Shown here: positions 26,490 to 36,045 of the stretch, piece after piece
Layout of the letters: each line of letters begins with the position of its first letter
Numbering within the stretch: the first letter of the stretch is position 1
NCBI RefSeq assembly: GCF_900142205.1
Contig: NZ_FRAA01000001.1
Span: 836,803-900,802 of the forward strand
Source of the DNA: Reichenbachiella agariperforans
GTDB taxonomy: Bacteria; Bacteroidota; Bacteroidia; Cytophagales; Cyclobacteriaceae
Length of the DNA stretch: 64,000 nt
Direction of reading: 5' to 3'
Position numbers and translations under genes: made by a program
Notes under the pieces: model-generated
What the model saw: the letters and a program-made list of their open reading frames with translations, nothing else
What the model was told of the DNA's origin: nothing
The model's database searches: none

Positions 26490-27833
26490 TTATCTTATAT
26501 ACTGATTGATGATGTTTTCGAAGAGCTCCTGCTGACCACTTCTTAACTTAGGCTCGCCTCCTTCGTGTGCGATCTTGGCCAACGTCTCGAAATCCATCTT
26601 ACCTGACTCGAACTCCTTGCCCTGGATCGTGTTGAATGAGCTGTATCTCGCTTTTCTCAAGTTAGAGTACTGTGAGTTGGTCAAGATATCGTCTGCGATC
26701 ATCAGTGCTCTTGCGAAGATGTCCATACCACCGATGTGCGCATAAAAGATATCCTCTAGATCAGTAGAGTTTCTACGCGTCTTCGCGTCGAAGTTCACCC
26801 CTCCACCTTGTAGGCCACCGTTCTCTAAGATCACGAGCATTGCCTCAGTCACTTCGGTGATGTCGTTCGGGAACTGATCCGTATCCCATCCATTTTGGTA
26901 ATCTCCTCTGTTCGCATCAATACTACCGAGCATCCCTGCATCTGCAGCAGTCTGTAGTTCGTGCGTGAACGTGTGCTGCGCCAAAGTCGCGTGATTCACC
27001 TCGATATTGATTTTGAAATCATTTTCTAATCCGTGCTCCTTCAAGAAACCAATCACTGTCGCCGAATCAAAATCATACTGATGCTTAGATGGCTCAGCGG
27101 GCTTAGGCTCGATGAAGAAATTCCCTTTGAAGCCTTGCTTGCGTGCATAGTCTCTCGCCATGGTCAAGAACCTACCCATGTGCTCTTGCTCCTTCTTCAT
27201 GTTCGTATTGAGCAAAGACATATAGCCTTCTCTACCTCCCCAGAACACGTAGTTTTCACCACCCAGTTTGATCGTCGCATCGATGGCATTTTTAACCTGT
27301 GCACCAGCGTACGCTACGATATCAAAATCAGGATTCGTAGAGGCTCCGTTCATGTAACGTGGGTTTGAGAATGCGTTCGCAGTACCCCAAAGCAACTTAA
27401 CCCCTGACTCAGCTTGCTTCAACTTGGCGTAATCTGTGATCGCATCTAGACGCTCACCCGACTCCTTCAAAGAGGCTCCCTCGTCTACCAAATCCACATC
27501 GTGAAAACAGTAGTATGGTGCTCCGATCTTCGTAAAGAATTCGAAAGCAGCATCCATTTTGTCTTTTGCTCTCTCTACTGCATCCGCTTTCGCATCCCAA
27601 GGAAATACTTTCGTACCCGGGCCAAATGGATCTCCACCCGTCCCACAGAACGTGTGCCAGTATGCGATCGCAAACCTGAAGTGCTCCTTCATGGTTTTGC
27701 CTGCTACGACTTTGTTTTCGTCATAGTATTTGAATGCCATCGGGTTGTCAGAATCCCTGCCTTCATATTTTATTTTGCCTATTCCGCTGAAGAACTCTTT
27801 GTCTCCAGTCACGATTTTTGCGTCATCTGCCAT
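26490..27833 (-). CDS. xylA: xylose isomerase
   Basis: 447 residues, class II size. It converts D-xylose to D-xylulose. Signature elements are present: [23 protein letters not shown] (His and Asp near the active site), the metal-ligand segment [18 protein letters not shown], and [18 protein letters not shown] followed by GSIDANRGD (metal-binding Asp/His). The gene follows xylB by 16 bases in the same direction and shares its operon. Confidence 0.96.
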   Translation of the reverse strand: MADDAKIVTGDKEFFSGIGKIKYEGRDSDNPMAFKYYDENKVVAGKTMKEHFRFAIAYWHTFCGTGGDPFGPGTKVFPWDAKADAVERAKDKMDAAFEFFTKIGAPYYCFHDVDLVDEGASLKESGERLDAITDYAKLKQAESGVKLLWGTANAFSNPRYMNGASTNPDFDIVAYAGAQVKNAIDATIKLGGENYVFWGGREGYMSLLNTNMKKEQEHMGRFLTMARDYARKQGFKGNFFIEPKPAEPSKHQYDFDSATVIGFLKEHGLENDFKINIEVNHATLAQHTFTHELQTAADAGMLGSIDANRGDYQNGWDTDQFPNDITEVTEAMLVILENGGLQGGGVNFDAKTRRNSTDLEDIFYAHIGGMDIFARALMIADDILTNSQYSNLRKARYSSFNTIQGKEFESGKMDFETLAKIAHEGGEPKLRSGQQELFENIINQYIR

Positions 27834-27849
27834 GTCTGTATCTGTTTTT

Positions 27850-29334
27850 CTATTTTAGTAAATTCTGTAATTCTTCTTTCCAAATCTTGTACCCTGCCTT
27901 ATATGGTGCAGGATCTTGTGCCGCTTTGTAGGTTTTGATCGTATCCATTTTGGCGAATGCCACCTCGACATTCTCATACACACCCGCCGCTACTCCTGAT
28001 GCCTTGGCAGCACCCACAGCACCTGTCGCCTCCAGCATCTGTATCTCACAGTCTAGGACACTCGCGATCGTCGTAGAGAAGATTTCGGACTGAAACAAGT
28101 TGTCATTGCCGACCTTCATCACACGCACATCCATGCCCATGTCCTGCATCACTTCCATCCCGTAGATGAACGAATAAGCAATCCCCTCCAAGGCCGCTCT
28201 GAAAAAGTGTGCCTGTCCGTGACGGTTGAACTGTAGGTTGGATATATGTGCACCCGGATTTTGATTTTCCAAGACACGCTCTGCGCCATTGCCGAAAGGA
28301 ATGATACGCAAGCCGTCCGAATTGATCGCGATCTCAGAAGCCATCTCTTCCATCTGTGGATACGAGATGCCGTTGGTAGCAATCATCTGCTTCACATAGC
28401 TGTATTGTATCCCTGCCCCGTTGATACACAGCAAGACGCCCACGCGTGGGTTGTCTTGGGTGTGATTCACGTGCGCAAATGAATTAACTCTCGTCTGTGG
28501 ATCGATGGCTGGCTTGTCTACCACACCGTACACCACACCAGACGTACCCCCTGTCGCAGCTACCTCTCCGGGGTTGAATACATTGAGGGACAAAGCATTG
28601 TTGGGCTGATCGCCTGCTCTGTACCCGACAGGTATGCCAGCCGTCAATCCTAAGAATGCCGCCGCTGCCTCCGTGAGCTGCCCTTGATCGCCTATAGAAG
28701 GTACGATCTCTGGGATCACACTGGCGTCTATGCCGTAGTGATCCAATAGGAAGCTTGCTATTTTTTCTTCTTTGAAGTCCCAAAGCATCCCCTCCGACAA
28801 GCCCGAAACCGTAGTGGTCGCCTGGCCCGTCATCTTGAGTGCGATGAAGTCTCCTGGGAGCATCATCTTGTGCACTTTGGCAAATATCTCTGGTTCGTTG
28901 TCCTTGACCCATTTGAGTTTGGACGCGGTGAAGTTGCCCGGTGAGTTGAGCAATCGCTCTAGACACTTGCTCTCTCCGATCTCTTGGTAGGCTTGATTGC
29001 CTATCGCTACCGCACGGCTGTCACACCAGATGATGGAGGGTCGCAGTGGTGCATCGTCTTCGTCCACGAGCACGAGCCCATGCATCTGATAGGAGATGCC
29101 TATTCCTTTGATTTGAGTAGTATCGATCGCATTAGAAGCAAGAAGCTTCTGCGTCACTTTCTGGATGTTGTTCCACCAGACGAGGGGCTCTTGCTCTGCC
29201 CAGCCCGCCTCGTGCGAAATGATATCCATCTCCACCTCTGGATACTGCGTCAACGCTACCGTCTTGCCACTATCCACTTCTACCAAGGCGGCCTTTACCG
29301 AAGAACTACCCAAGTCATATCCTAATAAATACAT
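27850..29334 (-). CDS. xylB: xylulokinase
   Basis: 494 residues of the FGGY kinase family. N-terminal phosphate-1 loop [14 protein letters not shown], a substrate motif [21 protein letters not shown], and the C-terminal FGGY-like ATP-site region ([22 protein letters not shown]). It phosphorylates D-xylulose to enter the pentose phosphate pathway. First gene of the operon xylB-xylA-transporter. No regulator gene lies next to it; the 530 bases upstream hold a large terminator hairpin on the plus strand and a short repeat but no obvious operator. Confidence 0.95.
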   Translation of the reverse strand: MYLLGYDLGSSSVKAALVEVDSGKTVALTQYPEVEMDIISHEAGWAEQEPLVWWNNIQKVTQKLLASNAIDTTQIKGIGISYQMHGLVLVDEDDAPLRPSIIWCDSRAVAIGNQAYQEIGESKCLERLLNSPGNFTASKLKWVKDNEPEIFAKVHKMMLPGDFIALKMTGQATTTVSGLSEGMLWDFKEEKIASFLLDHYGIDASVIPEIVPSIGDQGQLTEAAAAFLGLTAGIPVGYRAGDQPNNALSLNVFNPGEVAATGGTSGVVYGVVDKPAIDPQTRVNSFAHVNHTQDNPRVGVLLCINGAGIQYSYVKQMIATNGISYPQMEEMASEIAINSDGLRIIPFGNGAERVLENQNPGAHISNLQFNRHGQAHFFRAALEGIAYSFIYGMEVMQDMGMDVRVMKVGNDNLFQSEIFSTTIASVLDCEIQMLEATGAVGAAKASGVAAGVYENVEVAFAKMDTIKTYKAAQDPAPYKAGYKIWKEELQNLLK

Positions 29335-29548
29335 CGCGTCTATTTAGTCTTTGTCATTGAAAAAGTCGAGCTGTGCTCATACACTGGCCCAACTAGACAA
29401 CAAAGAAAGACTTGTTTGTATCGGAATGATAAAAAACAGCTACTTCAACAACTCTTCAATTCACTTCAATACTACGTCAGGCAGAGAATAAGATGGAGAT
29501 AAAAAGTATGGCTTTGTGCGCATCAATCATATCACACTGTGGAGCGTG

Positions 29549-29578
29549 TTTAGGCTTTTTTGATGCAATGCGTGACTA
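29549..29578 (+). repeat. dispersed direct repeat, copy 1
   Basis: A sequence beginning TTTAGGCTTTTTTGATGC and ending GCGTGACTA matches 31873-31902 at about 25 of 30 positions in the same orientation. The two copies flank the SEC-C gene, 2.3 kb apart. Confidence 0.6.
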
Positions 29579-29732
29579 TTGCAGAGAATATACAATACTC
29601 ACCGAGTAAAACCTACTCAACAGGCAACATGCTCTTTTTCATAGGAGGAGGAGTAAAATATCTAAACTACTTAAGTGTTTTCAACGACCCGATATGCTGT
29701 GGGGCGTATGTTATGTAGTTTGTTTCTGTACG

Positions 29733-29770
29733 AATATGAGTCGAATCTGGGATTCGACTCATATTTTTTG
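29733..29770 (+). terminator. strong orphan terminator hairpin
   Basis: A perfect 14-bp stem (29733-29746 with 29752-29765, core GAGTCGAAT/ATTCGACTC) has a five-base loop and T tract on the plus strand. No plus-strand gene precedes it; the nearest genes run away on the minus strand. An unseen small RNA or antisense transcript to the xylB leader could end here. Confidence 0.75.
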
Positions 29771-29864
29771 ATTTACAATGAGGCGCACCACAGAATCGGC
29801 GGGACTTCCAAAAGCTGTGCAGCCTCTTTAGCTCTGAACCGCCCTGCAGTCATATCGATTGTTA

Positions 29865-31487
29865 TCACTCTTTTAAAATGTCTTCACAGCATTTTTTAAA
29901 CTTCTTCCCGCTTCCGCAAAAGCAGAAATCATTTCTACCTATCCCATCAACATAGTTACCAAGTTTCGGTTCGTAATATTCTACTAATGACATGTAGTAA
30001 TCACGATCAAAATGCTGTGCAAATTCTCCGTCTATCATTACTTTATCAGACCCGCTTAGTTTATTTAAACCATTTTTAAGAAAGAATGATAGATAGGAAA
30101 GTTCTCCATCTGCAAGGACGTACTTTGAGTTGTAAGTTCTGCTTGATATGTATTCACAAAATATGTCTGGAGTTCTTAAATATTTAGTAAATATTTCAAG
30201 TTGAAAAATTGAAATTGCTATGGGCGTTATTTCTTCTTTTTCATAGAAAATGTTGGAGTGAATGCTTATTGAGGCATAGTTGTCCAAGACAACACAAACC
30301 GTTAATATCTTATCATAATTCTCTGGCTGTAGAACAGCTTGATTTGAGTCATCAACTAAAATACACTGATTACTCAGTATAGGTTCATAAGCCTTCATGG
30401 ACTGCTGATAAGCGTCTGAAACAGATTTTTTGAAATCAGTTTTAACTGATTCCACATTTCCCTGTTTTGACGACTGTGTTAGCTTTTTGGACTTAATTTG
30501 AAAGACTATTAGCGTAGTATTGTGAACAACGCATACATCTAAATCAGTAATTGTTTTTGTTTTATTCTTTTTGACCAACACGTTGCTAAAGACATTACTA
30601 CCTCCAAAAACGTTGGTTAACAGTTGATGTACTATGTTTTCAGCAGCTTTTCCTCTATTCTTTGTTGCTATTTTTTTGTCATATTCTTTATCCCGCTTCA
30701 TCCAATAGAATGGACTTTCATAAATAGCTTCAGATAATAGGTAAGGAATCGGAATTACGTAACGATCACCAAAGTCTATGACGGGTTTTTGATTGAAAAA
30801 ATTGATGTCGCCAATATTTTTAAAGTCCTTGTTCTCCTCCGATTTCATATCCCATGAAAAGGTGTCCAATACAATCTGAAATTGTGGAAATCTATCGAAC
30901 ACGTAGTTCTTCTTGTGAATTATGAAGGGCTCATCTACACCTTTATAATCCTTATTGTATTTAAAATTTAGACAAGATTTAATGTAAACATACAGATGCA
31001 GAAGTGTTTCCACATCAAAGCTGAAATGCTCTTTTATCCATTTTCTGTCTTCAGCGTACTTTAAGGTTGAGAATAAGGCATACTGATAATCATAGACTCC
31101 TCCACTAGAATAAAAAATAGTCTCTTGAAGTGAAGCTGAACTTGTCATCCGATTCTCTAGTTCTTCAATAAAGTTTTCGCTTTTCGGATCAATCGCAGGA
31201 AATTCTTCAAATAGCGCCCAATGGAGCTTATTCATAAGGTTCTCTAACTCCGTAGCTGCCTCGGTTACATTAAGAGCTTCGGTATTTGAGTTGCTGATAT
31301 TTTTCACCCAATAACCGAATAGGTGCCCAAGTTCATTTGTATCTAGTAGTTCTCTTGGGTTTCTTGTGTCAAGCTCATCAACGTAACAGTTTAGATTCCT
31401 GTCTACTAAAAGCATTAACACATCAAAATAATTGGAATAGCGAGAAAAGGTCTCAATTTGAGTTAGGATAGATTCTTTTTTATTCAA
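29865..31487 (-). CDS. PD-(D/E)XK-like nuclease-domain protein with C-terminal SEC-C motif
   Basis: 540 residues, clearly more AT-rich than its neighbours. The C-terminus is a SEC-C zinc motif: C522-x-C524-GSG...C533-C534. The central part (about 275-345) has the pattern of a NERD/PD-(D/E)XK nuclease: GKAAEN helix (Glu283), TDLDVCV (Asp315/Asp317), a short strand, then Q330-I-K332. The N-terminal 270 residues are helical and unrecognised. SEC-C tails occur on SecA and on many accessory and defence-type proteins. The gene is isolated, flanked by repeats on both sides, which suggests horizontal transfer. A nuclease role is inference; no partner gene is visible. Confidence 0.7.
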   Translation of the reverse strand: MNKKESILTQIETFSRYSNYFDVLMLLVDRNLNCYVDELDTRNPRELLDTNELGHLFGYWVKNISNSNTEALNVTEAATELENLMNKLHWALFEEFPAIDPKSENFIEELENRMTSSASLQETIFYSSGGVYDYQYALFSTLKYAEDRKWIKEHFSFDVETLLHLYVYIKSCLNFKYNKDYKGVDEPFIIHKKNYVFDRFPQFQIVLDTFSWDMKSEENKDFKNIGDINFFNQKPVIDFGDRYVIPIPYLLSEAIYESPFYWMKRDKEYDKKIATKNRGKAAENIVHQLLTNVFGGSNVFSNVLVKKNKTKTITDLDVCVVHNTTLIVFQIKSKKLTQSSKQGNVESVKTDFKKSVSDAYQQSMKAYEPILSNQCILVDDSNQAVLQPENYDKILTVCVVLDNYASISIHSNIFYEKEEITPIAISIFQLEIFTKYLRTPDIFCEYISSRTYNSKYVLADGELSYLSFFLKNGLNKLSGSDKVMIDGEFAQHFDRDYYMSLVEYYEPKLGNYVDGIGRNDFCFCGSGKKFKKCCEDILKE

Positions 31488-31739
31488 TACTGAAAGGTCT
31501 GGGTGATAACAACCGAGTAAAGTTCACTCCGCAGTTTATACTTGTTATGATTGATTTCCTCAAGAATACCTCTTTCCTGTCATTGCGACAAACATCTATT
31601 TGCCAAATAATAGCCACCCCGTGAATAATACCCAGAACTAGGTATAGCCAATGGACCCACAGGTAGGCATGAGGTCATTGCCAAAGCAATATGATTCATA
31701 CTTCCACTTTTAGCTGTCTTTAGTTCAGGCTCGAAGTAA

Positions 31740-31850
31740 GCTTACATGAAGGTTCATGTAAGGCAAGGTCAACCCCATGCTTGCGCAAGGTGAGGACTCT
31801 GCTTGCACAAGCTGAAGCCGGTGCTTGCGCAAGGCAAGAACTCATGTTGC
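31740..31850. repeat. cluster of short palindromic tandem repeats, about 22-base unit
   Basis: A unit starting TGCTTGCGCAAGG recurs three times at 22-23-base spacing, with a degenerate first unit built on TTACATGAA/TTCATGTAA. Each unit core (TTGCGCAA or close) is itself palindromic. Four to five units in all. Confidence 0.65.
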
Positions 31851-31872
31851 ACTGGCACCACCAAAGGATACA

Positions 31873-31902
31873 TTTAGCCCTTTTCGATGCAGTGCGTGAC
31901 CA
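31873..31902 (+). repeat. dispersed direct repeat, copy 2
   Basis: Matches 29549-29578 (TTTAGCCCTTTTCGATGC... GCGTGACCA) at about 25 of 30 bases. Together they bracket the SEC-C gene. Confidence 0.6.
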
Positions 31903-31938
31903 CTCTCCTCTATCAACAAAACCTATATTAAGACCTAT

Positions 31939-32295
31939 GATCACCATCCCTTAACCTACCAAAGAAAAGAAAACACCATTGGGCATTATTCATTTTAGCT
32001 TTGAGGGAGGGAAAATCAGATCAGAAACAAAAGCTGTTTGAGCCCTGGCACAAAAGACAATCATCATGCAGCAGACAGCAGGGCGAGTTTCTTTTGTTTC
32101 CTGATTTGCGCTTTCGAAATGCGTTAAGAAATGAATGCAGCCCTTGATTTCTTTGCTTACTTTCTTCATCAAGGAAGAAAGTAAGGCCAAGCCGGCGAGG
32201 CGAATGTCAGCACACCACCTAAGCATAATGCATTACCTATGCAACGGGCAAGATACCCTTCCTGCGATCTAGGATCATTATACCTTAACCTACCA
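31939..32295. repeat. possible small non-coding repeat element bounded by 23-base direct repeats
   Basis: GATCACCATCCCTTAACCTACCA-type sequence (quoted in two parts: GATCA then CTTAACCTACCA) is at 31939-31961 and again, with four mismatches, at 32273-32295. Between them is no convincing gene, but a perfect inverted repeat TTACTTTCTT/AAGAAAGTAA (32157-32166 and 32175-32184). A weaker third copy of the end motif is at 32990-33010, downstream of the CAP gene. The layout suggests a short mobile or repetitive element. The whole span 31488-32366 (879 bases) holds no other feature than these repeats. Confidence 0.5.
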
Positions 32296-32366
32296 CCAGA
32301 TAGTCTGAGCGTTTTTCAAACAAAGCTATTTTGTTTTTCTATCTTCGCTCGTCAAAAATCACTCCT

Positions 32367-32894
32367 ATGATTCAAATCAAGCTTACAGCACGTACATTTT
32401 TCGTTTTACTCATCTTATCTCCCATACTTTTTTTCTCCTGTGGTAGCGATGATGGTGATGATTCGATGACACCAGACACAGCCATCGAGGTTAACTTAGA
32501 TATCAATCTAATACTGCGTTTGGTCAACGAATACCGTAGCGCAGGTGCGACCTGTGGCACGAGTGAGAAAGACGCTGTCTCCGCACTAGCTTGGAGTGAT
32601 GAACTCGCAAATGCCGCACTAGACCATGCCAATGACATGCAGCAAAATGATTACTTTAGCCATACTTCACAAGACGGACGCACATTTCCCCAGAGGGCTA
32701 CATCAGCTGGCTTTGAAGGCAGTCCTGTAGGTGAGAATATCGCGAATGGTTATCGATCAGAAGATACCGTGATGCAAGGATGGATGGACAGTACTGGTCA
32801 TTGCGAAAACATCATGGGAGACCGTGCGACACACATCGGTATTGCCAAATCTACCGAAGGGTTTTACTGGGTAATGGTGTTAGGCAGAGAGTAA
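32367..32894 (+). CDS. CAP-domain (SCP/PR-1-like) lipoprotein
   Basis: The frame is open from 32331 but the ATG at 32367 (MIQIKLTARTFFVLL) begins a lipoprotein signal peptide with lipobox LFFSC; 175 residues. The CAP domain follows: LVNEYRSAGATC, LAWSDELANAALDHANDMQQNDYFSHTSQDG, and VGENIANGY...MQGWMDSTGHCENIMG, with His and Glu residues of the CAP cavity (H in NDYFSH, E in GENIA, H in TGHCENI). Two cysteines may form a disulfide. Outer-membrane or surface location is likely; the activity of bacterial CAP proteins is mostly unknown. Stands alone. Confidence 0.9.
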   Translation: MIQIKLTARTFFVLLILSPILFFSCGSDDGDDSMTPDTAIEVNLDINLILRLVNEYRSAGATCGTSEKDAVSALAWSDELANAALDHANDMQQNDYFSHTSQDGRTFPQRATSAGFEGSPVGENIANGYRSEDTVMQGWMDSTGHCENIMGDRATHIGIAKSTEGFYWVMVLGRE

Positions 32895-33046
32895 ATTGAT
32901 CAAGAGAATTTTTAAACCCCAATCCCAACTGAGTGCAATTTGTAAACATCTCTTCCTATCATACACCAACTTTTCCTCCTAGGACGTAGATCGCTTAACC
33001 TACAGCCAGAGAAGGTTTTTAGCCACCATACCATTACCTATAGCCA

Positions 33047-33529
33047 TTACAACCCCTCTTCTTTTTCTATTCTATGGTACACATTGGGATTGTGTTTCTC
33101 CATGTAAAATTCAGGATTAGGTAACTCCGTAAAGCCAAACTTTTTATAAAGCCACTCAGCCGTATTGGTCAATAAAATCCACCGTCTGAGTCCCTGAAGA
33201 TTTGGGTGTCCCATAACTGCCTCTATCAACCATTTACTTAACCCATTCCCTCTGTACTCTTTGAGGACATAAACATCGCCTAAATAAGCAATGGTAGAAT
33301 AATCTGAAATTATTCGGGCATAGCCTATTTGTTTATTTTGATGGTAAAGTCCAAAATTCAAAGAGTTTTCAATAGATATCTGTAAAGTATTTAGAGGGAT
33401 CCCATTGCTCCAGTCCGTTTCATTTGCAAGGAATCGGTGAATACTAGAAATGTCCAGTTTATCCTTATCAGTTGAAATAGTGTATTCGTTTTTATGTGTT
33501 TCTATAATTTCCAATTCTGTTTTTTTCAT
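33047..33529 (-). CDS. GNAT family N-acetyltransferase
   Basis: The frame opens at 33589, but ATG 33529 (MKKTELEIIE) is the better start; about 160 residues. The GNAT acetyl-CoA loop is present as DVYVLKEYRGNGLSKWLIEAV (Q/RxxGxG/A form, RGNGLS) and the C-terminal NTAEWLYKKFGFTEL motif is typical of the subfamily next to arginine or small-molecule acetylation. The substrate is unknown. Monocistronic on the minus strand. Confidence 0.88.
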   Translation of the reverse strand: MKKTELEIIETHKNEYTISTDKDKLDISSIHRFLANETDWSNGIPLNTLQISIENSLNFGLYHQNKQIGYARIISDYSTIAYLGDVYVLKEYRGNGLSKWLIEAVMGHPNLQGLRRWILLTNTAEWLYKKFGFTELPNPEFYMEKHNPNVYHRIEKEEGL

Positions 33530-33672
33530 TACTCCCAATGTCCCACTTACCTCTAAGCGCAACTTAGCATATAAATACAAAACACCCACCTCTACCTGCT
33601 CTACTAACAGTAGTACATTACTGTGAAACCTATCAACTATTTCAGGACGACTCAGTGACGATTATCTAAACC

Positions 33673-33715
33673 AAAAAAAGTAGTCCAATTGGACGAACCA
33701 TTTGAACTACTTTTT
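33673..33715 (-). terminator. terminator downstream of the AttH/CrtC-like gene
   Basis: AAAAAGTAGT and ACTACTTTTT pair, with CAA/TTG extending the stem inward. It lies 65 bases after the stop of the gene at 33781-35430 on the minus strand. Confidence 0.7.
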
Positions 33716-33780
33716 ATTTCAACCCCAGCATTGCCCTTCCGCGCTACAACTGAGGAGGACACTCTATACTTCTACTAATC

Positions 33781-35430
33781 CTATACTGATGGGGTACATG
33801 AAAAAGCATAAGTCGCCTGACCATCTTCAATGATCGAGCATGCCAATCCTAGCGCACCTCCCGTACCTAACATCAGTATGTATCCAGTACCTTCGGGAGA
33901 CTTAAACTGCAGTACATACATCGCAGGATTATAGGTATACTTCTGTACTTTGCTCAACTTGCCTGAAGAAAACGCATAAAAAACCTCACCTAAAGAGTTG
34001 ACAGATAATACCAAATCCCCATCATTAGGTCCTCCGGACAAATAATAATCACCGGCAAAATTCTGCAACGATACAGGGTTAAAGGCATTCGACCCTATGA
34101 CATTAGTACCAGCTAGTTTCCCTGAAACACTCGTCAAAACCCCATTGTCAAAACCACGATCAAACTTAAGTGTATCCCCATTCGGAAAAGTCAAAGTACT
34201 GAATTCAAAAGAATACGTAGGACCAAAATCATCCGTCACTGATTTTTCCCCATCCATAGAATACGAAATAGTCACTCCAGTCTCATCTCCAGATAAACCC
34301 GCGGTTTGGTTAGTATCTATAGTCAAGAATGCGCCCTCCTCGGCTCCTTCCAAAATATAGTATCCCGTATAGCTAGACAGATCAGGGTTAGCTACTCCCA
34401 ACGACTTAGAATTTACATTCTTTTTAATATTTTGCTCAATCCAAGCCGCACCTTGAACTGCCGTGCCATTATAAGTCCCCGAACAACTAGCAACTCCTTC
34501 ATATATAGGTGCCGACAAAGCGTTGGTAAATACTTGGTCATCCATGAGCGTCACTATATTCAGTGTTGTGTGGATATCGAATTCTTTATTTTCAATAGCC
34601 AGACTGAATTCCATAAAATAGTCAAACCCATCCAACGATTTCGAATGAAGAGGTGTCACCTTAGTCGGTACATATACACTAGTACCATCCTCTAACAATA
34701 CAGTTGCATGACTATCGATCGCTTGCCCCGCGATTAACGGCCCCTCTACTAGAGCATAATTGGACAACTGAATACCATTCTCCAACTGTACATCCTGCAA
34801 GATCCATTTGGTACTGGCAGGGAAAGCACCATATTCATGATCCATCCAGGTCGTCCCCTCGACTTCTACTATTTCGTCTCCTATGATTATCGTTCCACTA
34901 GCGACTAGATTAGTCAGCGAATAGTAATAGTTATTCTTCTTTAAAGGAGGTAGCTTCTCATTTTTGTACACCTCCTTTATACCTGTCCCCCAGACGAGCA
35001 ATGGAGGCCCTACCTGATTGACCTGTATATCTATGGTACATGCCGTACCATCTTTCGTTTGGAAAGTCGCCCGAACATTCATATTCGTGGGATCATTTTG
35101 TGGAGCATTCATCGAAATAGTCGCCTCATCTATAGCCAAGTTGACACTCCATGGTTTAGACAAATCAGACTCTGCCCAATCCGTAGGACATGATGCATTA
35201 AATTCATAGCATTCATAATGTTTTTTGGCGTTTATATCTGCAACAGAGATTTGAATCAGACCATAAGTTTCCATTCTAGTGGCATTCACCTCAAAGCCAA
35301 ATTTTCGCTTGCCGAACTTATCCTGCAAAGTACCAATATGCCACCACCATTCAGTAGAAGCTTCTACATGAGCATATTGATCCTTAGGAAGTTGAATGGC
35401 TGGCACTTGAATTTTTTGTTTTGTTTTCAT
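33781..35430 (-). CDS. AttH/CrtC-like lipocalin-fold protein with C-terminal repeats
   Basis: 549 residues without a signal peptide. Residues 1-330 match the AttH/CrtC hydroxyneurosporene-synthase-like double lipocalin fold: ASTEWWWHIGTLQ at the N-terminus and VEGTTWMDHEYGAFP in the middle are hallmark motifs (Trp and His of the ligand pocket). The last 190 residues contain two similar beta-rich units (SSYTGYYILEGAEEGAFLTI and NFAGDYYLSGGPNDGDLVLS) of unknown type. The family includes carotenoid hydratases and lipid-binding proteins; no carotenoid genes are near, so the substrate is not assigned. Confidence 0.78.
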   Translation of the reverse strand: MKTKQKIQVPAIQLPKDQYAHVEASTEWWWHIGTLQDKFGKRKFGFEVNATRMETYGLIQISVADINAKKHYECYEFNASCPTDWAESDLSKPWSVNLAIDEATISMNAPQNDPTNMNVRATFQTKDGTACTIDIQVNQVGPPLLVWGTGIKEVYKNEKLPPLKKNNYYYSLTNLVASGTIIIGDEIVEVEGTTWMDHEYGAFPASTKWILQDVQLENGIQLSNYALVEGPLIAGQAIDSHATVLLEDGTSVYVPTKVTPLHSKSLDGFDYFMEFSLAIENKEFDIHTTLNIVTLMDDQVFTNALSAPIYEGVASCSGTYNGTAVQGAAWIEQNIKKNVNSKSLGVANPDLSSYTGYYILEGAEEGAFLTIDTNQTAGLSGDETGVTISYSMDGEKSVTDDFGPTYSFEFSTLTFPNGDTLKFDRGFDNGVLTSVSGKLAGTNVIGSNAFNPVSLQNFAGDYYLSGGPNDGDLVLSVNSLGEVFYAFSSGKLSKVQKYTYNPAMYVLQFKSPEGTGYILMLGTGGALGLACSIIEDGQATYAFSCTPSV

Positions 35431-36045
35431 CTTGTGTATACTTTTTAATCCTCTCCTACTCTATTTTGGATTTTCAGACCTCTCCTCTTAGACTACAATG
35501 ACCGGCACTACTCCATCGAGCAATATGCTTTCGGTCACAATTCAAAAGTGCCTGTTATCTTTGAAGCCTTGATACCTCCAAATAATGATTTACCTCAATA
35601 CCTCCTTTTGCTAAAATAGGTAACACATATACCGTATCGGTCTGACAAAAACTATGATTAAAAACTCCTATAGCGTACTTTTCATACACTGACGATTCTT
35701 ATACTTTTTAAAATCTCTACATAGAATCTTATAGATATGTCTGCCAAATCACCATAGCGTATAAAACGCTACTACCAAAAAGTAGTGTATTAACCTTCCA
35801 TCGGTGAGTAATAAATAACTAAAAAAACAACACCTTTTTATTTCGCAATCGTAATAAGAATCGTGTGTAGCGTAGCGTACCTGATGACCCCAAAACATCC
35901 ATAAGCCCAGTAGACGTCTACTCCACACATCAAAACAACCCTATCAAAACCTAAACGAAACATGTATCATTTCGAAAAGTGAGTCATGCAGCTGTAACAA
36001 CTCGTACTGCTGGTTGATTCCTTTTTGAGTTAACAACAATATGTT
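35431..36045. other. intergenic region with no recognisable feature
   Basis: 615 AT-rich bases between divergent genes. I saw no coding stretch, no strong hairpin and no repeat shared with the rest of the window. It must hold promoters in both directions. Confidence 0.5.

Larger units (their letters stand above)
29335..29864. other. intergenic region upstream of xylB with repeats
   Basis: 530 bases without a convincing gene. It must carry the xylB promoter (minus strand), which I could not pinpoint. A 30-base sequence (29549-29578) recurs at 31873-31902, and a strong plus-strand terminator lies at 29733-29770 without any plus-strand gene to serve. Confidence 0.5.

Noticed and set aside
29675-29899. 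Plus-strand frame ending inside the SEC-C gene
   Set aside because: It spans the orphan terminator hairpin and has no domain or start signal; treated as chance.
31740-31850. Repeats with similar units looked at as a CRISPR array
   Set aside because: Units are about 22 bases with no unique spacers of 30 bases or more, and no Cas genes are nearby.
33047-33589. Longer N-terminus for the GNAT protein
   Set aside because: The first 20 residues are hydrophobic and unlike the family; the ATG at 33529 fits the conserved start.
35431-36045. Long AT-rich gap examined for a small RNA or transposon
   Set aside because: No strong hairpin, repeat or coding frame found.
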